From the NCBI RefSeq assembly GCF_009909615.1, contig NZ_WWNE01000002.1:877-64876 (forward strand): DNA of 64,000 nt, read 5' to 3'. A program made the position numbers and the translations under genes. Below, one piece after another: positions 51,171 to 59,203 of the stretch. The notes beneath the pieces were generated by a model that was given only the letters and a program-made list of their open reading frames with translations, was not told where the DNA came from and made no database searches. This stretch comes from Acidiluteibacter ferrifornacis. GTDB taxonomy: Bacteria > Bacteroidota > Bacteroidia > Flavobacteriales_E > Vicingaceae. The first letter of the stretch is position 1; each line of letters opens with the position of its first letter.

Positions 51171-51654
51171 TTCTATCTATTCTAATACATCATTCCAAAC
51201 AACCACATTTCCGTACCGACCAATTTAAAACAGTTTCCATGGTGGAGAGAATTTAGGAGAAACTAGCAATTGTGCCATTTCAATGTAGCAAATATACCTC
51301 ATTTTGTCATGTCCAAATTGAAAAATAGGCACATTTTGAAATATCAAGATTACACTTTTGACATTTTAAACCTTTACACCAATCCAAAATACTGATAAAA
51401 ACAGATTGAAACATTAATTCAAAACAACTTTTGGCCAACCACTATTCAATATTAGCTTTCTAACCTCCTCCATAAGAGAATAAATTCAAGGTCTTGTTAA
51501 ATATATCTTGCAAAAAATTCAAATTATGTCATGTCAATATTGCATTATTATCAAAAAGTGTAAATCTCAGTTTGCAAAACTGCACAACTGTAGTCAGAAG
51601 CCATTTTCTAACTATCGGTATCATTTCCTAATTTAGCGCATTGAAAAAAAGAGA
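51171..51654. other. 484-base gap without a gene
   Basis: AT-rich sequence with no plausible reading frame on either strand and no long repeat. It contains a good promoter for the two small minus-strand membrane genes (51289-51316). I see no clear -7 box for the HAD gene that starts at 51655. Confidence 0.5.
51289..51316 (-). promoter_or_regulatory. Promoter of the small membrane-protein pair
   Basis: On the minus strand TTG (complement of 51314-51316), a 17-base spacer and TATATTTG (complement of 51289-51296) make a full match to the Bacteroidota promoter. The leader to the start codon at 51170 would be about 110 bases. Confidence 0.5.
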
Positions 51655-52284
51655 ATGAATCCATTAATAAAAGAAGCAAAAAACATCATTTTTGACCTCG
51701 GAGCTGTGATTATCAACATTACTCCAGAAGCGGTTGTCAATGCTTTTAAATCGGCCTACAAAGGAGATTTTGAAACAACTTACAAGGAACTAGTCGCAAC
51801 AGGAATTTTTGAGGACTATGAAATCGAAAAAGTCAATTCTACTCAGTTTTTAGCTGCGATATACCACGCATTGGATGGACAAATCAGTCTTCAGGAAATA
51901 GAAGTCATATGGAACAAAATGCTGTTGGACATTCCTCCAAAGCGAATTAAAATACTACAAGAACAGAAGCAGCTTAAGAACTCCTATTTGTGCAGCAACA
52001 CCAATGAGATTCACATTGATGTGATCAATCAATACATTAAAGAAGAATTCAATGTGGATGGATTAGCCCCACTTTTTCACCAGGTTTATTTATCTTATAA
52101 ATTAGGGATTCGAAAACCCAATCCAGCAATTTTTGAATTAATTTTGAACGAACATCAATTGATTCCTTCGGAAACGGTATTTATAGATGATAGTGCTGAG
52201 CACATCGCTACGGCGAATAAATTAGGAATTCAAACCATCCACCTAACTGGTGATTTAACATTAGAAAAAATCTTCAACGCATGA
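51655..52284 (+). CDS. HAD-family phosphatase (YihX-like)
   Basis: A 209-residue HAD-IA hydrolase. IIFDLGAVII is motif I, with the second acidic residue replaced by Gly as in YihX-type phosphatases. SNTNE is motif II, KLGIRKPNPAIF carries the motif III Lys, and FIDDSAEHI is motif IV. It removes phosphate from a small sugar phosphate. It overlaps mtnA by 4 bases, so it should act in the same path, perhaps on a methylthio- or deoxy-sugar phosphate. Confidence 0.85.
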   Translation: MNPLIKEAKNIIFDLGAVIINITPEAVVNAFKSAYKGDFETTYKELVATGIFEDYEIEKVNSTQFLAAIYHALDGQISLQEIEVIWNKMLLDIPPKRIKILQEQKQLKNSYLCSNTNEIHIDVINQYIKEEFNVDGLAPLFHQVYLSYKLGIRKPNPAIFELILNEHQLIPSETVFIDDSAEHIATANKLGIQTIHLTGDLTLEKIFNA

Positions 52285-53387
52285 TAATTAAAGGCGAACA
52301 TAAACGAACCATTTGGGTAGATAAGAACAACAGTCAATTGATACAAACTTTTGATCAACGGCTGTTTCCACATGAAGTAAAAATCGTTGACATCACTACC
52401 TCAGCAGAAGCTGGAGTTGCCATTAAAGACATGATCGTTAGAGGTGCGCCACTTATTGGAGCCATGGCAGCTTACGGTATTTATTTGGCTGCAGTAGAAT
52501 ACAAAGGTGATGACGTTCTCGCCTATTTAAATGAACGTAAAGACTACCTCAACGAAACTCGACCAACAGCAATCAACTTAGCGTGGGCGTTGAATGAGCA
52601 GTTTAAAAATATAGATGGATTAACCGATCAATCAGAGATGATAGCGGCTTTGTTCAAAGGTGCCAATAAAATCGTGGAAGATGATGTGGAAACTTGCCGA
52701 ATGATTGGTGAGCATGGTTTACAAATTATAGAAGAAATTGCAGCGAGCAAACCAGGAGAAACGATCAATATTTTGACGCATTGCAATGCAGGTTGGTTGG
52801 CTTGTATTGATTGGGGAACAGCGACTTCACCGATTTATCAGGCGCATCAAAAAGGAATAAAAGTACACGTTTGGGTGGACGAAACACGACCACGAAGCCA
52901 AGGCGCTAACCTGACCTCTTTTGAGTTGAACGAGCAAGGTGTTCCGCATACATTAATCACTGACAATACAGGTGGACATTTGATGCAACACCACATGGTG
53001 GACATGGTGATCGTAGGAACAGACAGAACGACAAGAAGTGGTGATGTAGCAAATAAGATTGGAACCTATCTGAAAGCATTGGCAGCTAATGACAACCATG
53101 TTCCGTTTTATGTGGCACTTCCTTCCTCTACCATCGATTGGGAAATCAACGATGGAGTAAAGGAGATTCCAATTGAAATGCGTTCGGAAGACGAGGTAAA
53201 ATATGTGTATGGAAAAGGAAAAAACGGAATGGAATCGGTGTTAATCTGCCCGAAAACTACACCAGCAGCCAACTATGGCTTTGATGTCACTCCCGCTCGT
53301 TTAGTAACTGGATTAATTACTGAAAGAGGAATTTGTGAAGCCAGTGAAGAAGGGTTAACCAATCAATTTCCTGAGCAAAAAAGATAA
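52281..53387 (+). CDS. mtnA: S-methyl-5-thioribose-1-phosphate isomerase or 5-deoxyribose-1-P isomerase
   Basis: A 368-residue member of the eIF2B/MtnA family. MIVRGAPLIGAMAAYG, ILTHCNAGWLACIDWGTATSPIY (catalytic Cys) and VGTDRTTRSGDVANKIGTY (catalytic Asp) are clear. In place of the usual GADR(I/V) it has GTDRTT, a small shift that may reflect another substrate. It converts an aldose-1-phosphate to the ketose form. The neighbours (HAD phosphatase, class II aldolase) are those of a salvage shunt and not of the full MtnKBCD pathway. Confidence 0.88.
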   Translation: MIIKGEHKRTIWVDKNNSQLIQTFDQRLFPHEVKIVDITTSAEAGVAIKDMIVRGAPLIGAMAAYGIYLAAVEYKGDDVLAYLNERKDYLNETRPTAINLAWALNEQFKNIDGLTDQSEMIAALFKGANKIVEDDVETCRMIGEHGLQIIEEIAASKPGETINILTHCNAGWLACIDWGTATSPIYQAHQKGIKVHVWVDETRPRSQGANLTSFELNEQGVPHTLITDNTGGHLMQHHMVDMVIVGTDRTTRSGDVANKIGTYLKALAANDNHVPFYVALPSSTIDWEINDGVKEIPIEMRSEDEVKYVYGKGKNGMESVLICPKTTPAANYGFDVTPARLVTGLITERGICEASEEGLTNQFPEQKR

Positions 53388-53390
53388 GCT

Positions 53391-53999
53391 ATGATTGACG
53401 AAGGTTATATAAAATTTGAGCTCTTTTGGGAGCAACAACCGAATGATTTTAAATTCGATATCAGCAACTTAATGCATTGGAGAGACAAAATGCATGAGTT
53501 GAATTTGATTGGGAATTATCCAGACTTAGGCATCGGCTTTGGAAACATCAGTCAGAAATTTGAGAAAGGCAATGAGTTTGTGATTTCAGGAACTCAAACA
53601 GGTGATATTTATCCCATTGCTGAAAAGCATTTTACTACAGTTACCAATTATGATTTAGCTGCTAACTCTGTTTGGTGCCGAGGACCACTAAAAGCTTCTT
53701 CGGAATCAATGACCCATGCTGCTATTTATGAATTTGATGAATCCATAAAAGCTGTGATACATGTTCACCACATGGAACTGTGGAAACAATTATTAGATAG
53801 AGTACCGACTTCAAAAGCTGATGTACCTTATGGCACACCAGAAATGGGCATGGAGATCAAACGGTTATTTGACGAAGAAAATTTAGCCACTGAGCGCATT
53901 ATGGCAATGGCTGGCCATGACGAGGGCATTATTACTTTCGGAGCCACTCTAGAAGAAGCTGAGGCCGTTTTAATGGACTATTATAATCAGTTGGATTAA
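53391..53999 (+). CDS. Class II aldolase/adducin-family enzyme
   Basis: A 202-residue zinc aldolase-like protein. GNISQKFE and the GTQTG loop come early, SSESMTHAAIYE carries the acid residue, VIHVHHMELW holds the zinc His pair, and MAGHDEGIITFG the third His. It could be a 5-(methylthio/deoxy)ribulose-1-phosphate aldolase (yielding DHAP and an aldehyde) or an MtnB-type dehydratase. Its place directly after mtnA supports either. The aldolase reading fits better, since no mtnC or acireductone dioxygenase gene is near. Its end overlaps mce by 4 bases on opposite strands. Confidence 0.75.
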   Translation: MIDEGYIKFELFWEQQPNDFKFDISNLMHWRDKMHELNLIGNYPDLGIGFGNISQKFEKGNEFVISGTQTGDIYPIAEKHFTTVTNYDLAANSVWCRGPLKASSESMTHAAIYEFDESIKAVIHVHHMELWKQLLDRVPTSKADVPYGTPEMGMEIKRLFDEENLATERIMAMAGHDEGIITFGATLEEAEAVLMDYYNQLD

Positions 54000-54397
54000 G
54001 GTTTCTCTTGGCACAATTCAACTAACAAACCACCTGTAGATTTAGGGTGTAAGAAAGCTATTAGTTTATTGTCTGCTCCATTTTTGGGAGTTTGATGAAT
54101 CAACTGAAAACCTTCATTCGTAAGGCGCTCTATTTCAGCTTCAATATCATCTACATCAAAAGCGATGTGGTGTGTTCCTTCGCCTCTTTTCTCAATAAAC
54201 TTAGCAATTGGACTATCAGGAGATGTTGCTTCCAAGAGCTCTATCTTACTTTGACCAATACGCATGAAAGCCGTTTTTACACCTTCACTTTCCACTGCCT
54301 CTGTTTTATAGATATCAGTATTCAGTAGCGTTTCATATACCTTCGCTGATTCTTCAATGCTTTTTACGGCTATCCCAATGTGTTCAATCTTTCTCAT
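53996..54397 (-). CDS. mce: Methylmalonyl-CoA epimerase
   Basis: A 133-residue vicinal-oxygen-chelate protein. IEHIGIAVKSIEES gives the first metal His, KIELLEATSPDSPIAKFIEKRGEGTHHIAFDVDDI the middle ligands, and GGLLVELCQ the final Glu. It interconverts R- and S-methylmalonyl-CoA between mutase and carboxylase. A short single-domain length is normal. It converges on the aldolase gene, with a 4-base overlap. Confidence 0.93.
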   Translation of the reverse strand: MRKIEHIGIAVKSIEESAKVYETLLNTDIYKTEAVESEGVKTAFMRIGQSKIELLEATSPDSPIAKFIEKRGEGTHHIAFDVDDIEAEIERLTNEGFQLIHQTPKNGADNKLIAFLHPKSTGGLLVELCQEKP

Positions 54398-54407
54398 TGC
54401 ATTTCAT

Positions 54408-54441
54408 AAAAAAGCCCTCTTCAAAAAATGAAGAAGGCCCT
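54408..54441 (-). terminator. Terminator after the sorting-tail-like gene
   Basis: On the minus strand the stem GGC.TCTTCA/TGAAGA.GCC (one mismatch) has a loop of T, followed by a run of seven T. It lies 20 bases after the stop at 54462. Confidence 0.75.
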
Positions 54442-54461
54442 AATTTATATTTTCCAATCAA

Positions 54462-55256
54462 TTATCTAATTGTAATTGTTTCAGTTTTATTATCGTAACT
54501 CAAGTAATAAATCCCTTTTTCTAAAGTAGAAATATTGGCTTTAGAACCAAAACCTCGCTTTACTATATTTCCGTACTTGTCGTAAATTTCATACAAAGTC
54601 TCACCGTTTGAAAAAGCAATTTCATCTTTAAACTTAGTCTTCCCTTCTAAAGAAATTTCTGGAACAGAAGAAGTAAACTCAGCAGCTGGAGAATATCGAG
54701 GTTTTCCAGTGTAATCCACTTGTTTTACTCTAGCCTTGTTTGCTCCAGAGTGAGGAGTCACTTTAAACGAGTATTTGTGAGCTCCAGGCACACCTTTTCC
54801 TTTTACTTCACCAACTTTTACCCACTTGTTCCATCTGAATTGTTCTACGATGTAGTCCATTTCACCGGTTTCGTTATTAGTTGTCCAATTTAAAACTCCG
54901 TTTTTATCAAATGAAATTTGACTGGTATTAAAAGTAGATTTTGGTTTCAACACATCAGGATTTAATACCTGAACATCACAATCATCTTTGTGTTTAATGT
55001 TAACAATAATAGGGTCTCCCAGTTTTAATTTAAAATTATTGAAATCGATTTCAAATGCACTTGAATTGATTTCATCTGTAGATAATTCTCCATTCACTGT
55101 CACTTCAAAAACACAGAAACCAACACCAGAACCTCCAAAAGAGTTTTTGACAAACAAGTTTTTTCCTTGGTAGTGACCTTCTAAAATAAGAATCCCTGCG
55201 TTAGCAGTTACCGCAAACAACAAGCATAAGACACTAATAACAAGACTTTTCTTCAT
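54462..55256 (-). CDS. Secreted protein with type A sorting-like C-terminus
   Basis: A 264-residue protein with a signal peptide (cleavage after VTANA, residue 20). The middle is beta-rich, with a fibronectin-like stretch at about residues 115-195 (VLNWTTNNETGEMDYIVEQFR). The last 65 residues (LYEIYDKYGNIVKRGFGSKANISTLEKGIYYLSY......ETITIR) have the G..(V/I).G......I..L..G.YYL....ET..I(R/V) pattern of type IX secretion type A tails. It is probably exported by T9SS and kept on the surface. It is one gene with its own terminator. Confidence 0.75.
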   Translation of the reverse strand: MKKSLVISVLCLLFAVTANAGILILEGHYQGKNLFVKNSFGGSGVGFCVFEVTVNGELSTDEINSSAFEIDFNNFKLKLGDPIIVNIKHKDDCDVQVLNPDVLKPKSTFNTSQISFDKNGVLNWTTNNETGEMDYIVEQFRWNKWVKVGEVKGKGVPGAHKYSFKVTPHSGANKARVKQVDYTGKPRYSPAAEFTSSVPEISLEGKTKFKDEIAFSNGETLYEIYDKYGNIVKRGFGSKANISTLEKGIYYLSYDNKTETITIR

Positions 55257-55402
55257 AATTAACCGTTTCTAATGAGGATGGTATTCTCAACTACAATAAT
55301 AAAGTGTTTCCGTCCAATATCAAAATAATTCTGGATAAATATCGGACTACTAATTTAGTAAAAATTCAACATTTCGCTAACTAAATATTAATTCTCGACG
55401 AA

Positions 55403-58400
55403 TCAACCATTCTTCTCATATTTTTTCAATACTTCCTTTAACTCAATAATTCTTTTTTGTTTTTCAGGATCTCTTCTGCTCTTGGCCGATTTTGTAAAGT
55501 ACTTGTGCATAGTCAAAAATTTCACTTGCAAATGATCCCAATCCTCCGCTGACTTGAGCTTCCCAAATTTCATCAACTCTTGTTTCAACGTTTCCGCTTT
55601 TGGGTAAAAATCATTTCTTCCCAAATAATCCAAATCTGCATCACACATCAATTCTTCCAAATGAGATTGGGGGTTATGTGGAACCTTGGTGGCCTCTATC
55701 AGTGTAATCACTAATTCTATTTGTTCTTCCGTGTATCCAAAGCTCGGCAGCATTTCTTTTGCCATCTGTGCTCCAATCGGTTCGTTACTCTCATACGATT
55801 CAATGAAACCTGCATCATGAAACAAAGCAGCAGTTTTTAGCAAGTATAATTCTTCTCCTCTAACTCCTTCCCAAATAGCCAATCTTTCAACACTTTCACA
55901 TACATCTTTGGTATGATGTATTCCATGATAATAGAGTCCTTCAGGCAACTCATCCCCTAATCGTTTAATAATGTATTTTTCTGCATTTCTATAATTTATA
56001 TTACTGTAAAGCTTAAGGTTCACATAATGCTCAAATGCTTCATTTGGAGTTATTCCATCTTCATTTTCAGATAGCTCTGGTTTCACTCCATGCACATAAT
56101 ACATGTCAATTTCGCCTTTATTTTTTGCCGGAATTTTGCCTCTGTACTCACATTCAAAAAACTCTGCAACAGCTTCGTATGTCGTTCCAGATATGTTGAT
56201 CATACCGACTTCGCAAGCAGTTTCTAGTCGGCTAGCAATATTTACCGTATCCCCCCAAATATCATAAGCAAAACGCTTGATACCTACAACTCCGGCGATT
56301 AAATCTCCTGTGTGAATACCAATTCTTAACTCCCAAGGCTCCTCACCTTTCGCCTCCATCTTTGCGGCTTCTTCCCGCATGCACTTTCTAATATTCAATG
56401 CGGCTAAAACGGTATCTATAGGGTTACTTTTATTTCGAATTGGAAGTCCTCCTGCACATAGGTAGGCATCTCCAACAGTCTTAATTTTTTCTACGTCAAA
56501 CTCAGCGGTGATCTCATCAAATTTGATAAAAAAGCTATCTAATTTAGCCACTAAATCTTGCGGCTTATAATTCTCCGCTATTTGGGTAAACCCTGCAAAA
56601 TCAGTAAACATTACCGTTGCTCGCTTGTAGTTCCGGGCTTTGGCTCGTCCCCTATTTTTGAGTTCTTCAGCCGTTTCTTTTGGTAAAACGTTCAGCAGTA
56701 ATTTCTCGGTTTTTTCCTTTTCTTCTTCTACTAATCTTTTTTGTACCTCAACCTCTTCTTTTTGCTTAATGATTTCAATGGTTCGATGTTTAACTTGAGC
56801 TTCCAGAATTTTTTTCTGCTGCTTTACACGCTTTAATCGACTTCGATAATAGAAAAATATTAAACTCAAAACAGACAATATTACCAATGTTCTAAACCAC
56901 CAAGTGGCCCAAATTGGGGGATGAATGGTCAAGGTTATTTTTACTGGCTCGCTCCAGATGTCATCACTATTACTTCCTTTAACTTTAAAGGTATAGGTCT
57001 TAGCATTTAGATTGGTATAGGTAGCGACCCTTGAGTTATCTATATACACCCAATCGTCATCAAATCCTTCTAACATATAGGCATGTTGATTCTTTTTTGG
57101 ATTGGAATAATGCAAGGAAGCGAATTCAAAGGCTATTACTTTTTGGTCATAATCTAAATCAATGTGTTTCGTTTCTGAGATACTCTGCTGAAGAATACCA
57201 TCTTCAGTAATTGGCACCTTTTGATTGAATAGGTTAAACCCTGTTATTACCATCTCTGGTGGGTTCCTATTGATTGCTATTTGGTTGGGAGTAAAAACAT
57301 TAAATCCATCTATTCCACCAAAAAACAACTCAGAATTAGCCGACTTAAATCCCGCTCCAGAATTAAATTCGTTGTTTTGTAACCCATCGGTTTCACTAAA
57401 ATTGGTAATTAAACCAGATTTAATATTATATCGGCTAAGTCCCTTATTAGTACTAATCCACAGGTTGTCATTATCATCACCAATAATGGAATTAATGGCA
57501 TTATTGGACAAGCCTTCATTCTCTGAAACATTCCTGATCTTTCTAGTAATAAGATTATACCCGTACATTCCTGCAGAGGTATTACCAATCCAAAGCTCCT
57601 CCTTTTCCATCCATAAGGAGGTAATGAAATCATCTTTTATTTGTGGTTTAGCAATTCGATAGCGAAATGGGTTGATTCGTAATGTATGAAAACTAACAAC
57701 TCCTTCCTCTGTACCTAACCATAAAGTGTCTCCTTCCTTAGTGGTAATGGAACGAACTACATTGGCTTTTACCCGATCTTTAATACCATCTGACTGGTCA
57801 AAAAAGTGATCAATTTTACCTGAAGTGTTTATTCTTAACAGACCTTGCCTATTACCTATATAAACTTCACCATTATCCATCACCTTAATGGCATATGTTC
57901 TACTTTTATTCTTTGGGTGATAATAATCTTCAAATGTTTTCTTAATTGTATCGAATCTCTTGAATCCGTCCTCTGTTCCTACCCAAAAACCATTTTTGGT
58001 TGGTGCGATCGAAAAGATGCCAGCTCCTTTATTAATATTCGGCTGATAGGTAGCAATTTCATTGGTGAGAATATTGTATTTAGATAATCCATTATCACCA
58101 CCAATCCATACAATTGGCAACTCTTTGGAGTAAATTGTCCAGACTTTACTATTGTCTATCTGATCGTTACCGGCTATGATTTGATAATGGTTGAAATTTT
58201 GTCTCTCACTATCGAATTTATTAATCCCAAACCGTGTTCCAACCCACAAAATACCTGTTTTATCAGTAGTTAAACTTAAAACAGTATTGGAACTAATCGA
58301 AGTAGACATATTGGAAGAGTGAGTAGATCGATCTAACTTTGAAGTCTTTAAATTATATCGAAACAACCCCGAGTTTGGTGTTCCAATCCACATTGATGCT

Positions 58401-59203
58401 TTGCGATCTACATGAACTACAGATATTTCAGCATTGGAAGCCTTAAACTCTTCACTAAAATCACGGTACAATGCAAAGATTAATTTTTCATTTAGATTAT
58501 AGATACCTGTTGAAGTGTAAGAGTAAAGTACTTGTTGATATTGCTTAAAACCAATAACTTTTTGATTTTCGGGAATCCCTGAAACACTAGTAAAGTTGGC
58601 TTCTTGCACAGATTTAGACCTCAAAACGCCTTTATCTGTAGCCAAATAAATGGTCGAATTAAAAAGTTCTACTCCATTTATTTGGTAGTTGACTGACTCC
58701 CAAAACAATGAAAACGTAGAAGTAGAAATATTTAGTTTAAATAATTTATTATTCGCAATAACTAACAAATGCGCTGAGTCCAACTCGAGTAGACTTTGAA
58801 CACTTAGCAGTTTATCTTTTAAAACGGAGTAATTCTTAAATTTTAAGGTATGGGGTGAATAGGAGGAAACCCCTTTGTCTGTGGCAATCCATATTAACCC
58901 ATCGGCCGCTTGAATAATTTGATTGATGTTATTACCCTCAATAGAGTTTGAGTCATTCAGATTATTGATGTAATTGGTAAATTCATACCCATCATAACGG
59001 TTAAGACCGTTTTGAGTGCCAAACCACATGAAACCACTTTGATCTTGTAGTATCGTTTTTACCGTACTTTGGGAAAGTCCATCGGAGGTTGTAAGACTTT
59101 GAAATTTAATAGTAGTCCCTTCAGAAGAAATGCCAACCACAATTGATAAAATCAATAATAGCAACTTGCTGTACCAATGTTTCTCTTTCAAATTGTACAT
59201 CAT
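55403..59203 (-). CDS. Reg_prop sensor fused to adenylate cyclase and HD domain
   Basis: A 1266-residue protein. A signal/anchor is followed by two Reg_prop beta-propellers (about residues 30-690, repeats such as GLSQSTVKTILQDQSGFMWFGT) and a Y_Y_Y domain. A membrane segment near 780 and a coiled coil to about 850 come next. The class III cyclase follows: metal Asp868 and Asp912, Lys908 and Asp981 selecting ATP, and catalytic Asn988 and Arg992. Last is an HD-type domain: His1093, His1096/1097, HD at 1129-1130, Asp1188/1190. It should make cAMP in response to a periplasmic signal, and the HD end may hydrolyse a nucleotide. It overlaps the PorE-like gene by 4 bases. Reg_prop normally precedes a histidine kinase. 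Confidence 0.88.
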   Translation of the reverse strand: MMYNLKEKHWYSKLLLLILSIVVGISSEGTTIKFQSLTTSDGLSQSTVKTILQDQSGFMWFGTQNGLNRYDGYEFTNYINNLNDSNSIEGNNINQIIQAADGLIWIATDKGVSSYSPHTLKFKNYSVLKDKLLSVQSLLELDSAHLLVIANNKLFKLNISTSTFSLFWESVNYQINGVELFNSTIYLATDKGVLRSKSVQEANFTSVSGIPENQKVIGFKQYQQVLYSYTSTGIYNLNEKLIFALYRDFSEEFKASNAEISVVHVDRKASMWIGTPNSGLFRYNLKTSKLDRSTHSSNMSTSISSNTVLSLTTDKTGILWVGTRFGINKFDSERQNFNHYQIIAGNDQIDNSKVWTIYSKELPIVWIGGDNGLSKYNILTNEIATYQPNINKGAGIFSIAPTKNGFWVGTEDGFKRFDTIKKTFEDYYHPKNKSRTYAIKVMDNGEVYIGNRQGLLRINTSGKIDHFFDQSDGIKDRVKANVVRSITTKEGDTLWLGTEEGVVSFHTLRINPFRYRIAKPQIKDDFITSLWMEKEELWIGNTSAGMYGYNLITRKIRNVSENEGLSNNAINSIIGDDNDNLWISTNKGLSRYNIKSGLITNFSETDGLQNNEFNSGAGFKSANSELFFGGIDGFNVFTPNQIAINRNPPEMVITGFNLFNQKVPITEDGILQQSISETKHIDLDYDQKVIAFEFASLHYSNPKKNQHAYMLEGFDDDWVYIDNSRVATYTNLNAKTYTFKVKGSNSDDIWSEPVKITLTIHPPIWATWWFRTLVILSVLSLIFFYYRSRLKRVKQQKKILEAQVKHRTIEIIKQKEEVEVQKRLVEEEKEKTEKLLLNVLPKETAEELKNRGRAKARNYKRATVMFTDFAGFTQIAENYKPQDLVAKLDSFFIKFDEITAEFDVEKIKTVGDAYLCAGGLPIRNKSNPIDTVLAALNIRKCMREEAAKMEAKGEEPWELRIGIHTGDLIAGVVGIKRFAYDIWGDTVNIASRLETACEVGMINISGTTYEAVAEFFECEYRGKIPAKNKGEIDMYYVHGVKPELSENEDGITPNEAFEHYVNLKLYSNINYRNAEKYIIKRLGDELPEGLYYHGIHHTKDVCESVERLAIWEGVRGEELYLLKTAALFHDAGFIESYESNEPIGAQMAKEMLPSFGYTEEQIELVITLIEATKVPHNPQSHLEELMCDADLDYLGRNDFYPKAETLKQELMKFGKLKSAEDWDHLQVKFLTMHKYFTKSAKSRRDPEKQKRIIELKEVLKKYEKNG

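Noticed and set aside
57225-57662. A 145-codon plus-strand frame opposite the Reg_prop-cyclase gene
   Set aside because: It lies fully within the propeller-coding region and has no protein family features.
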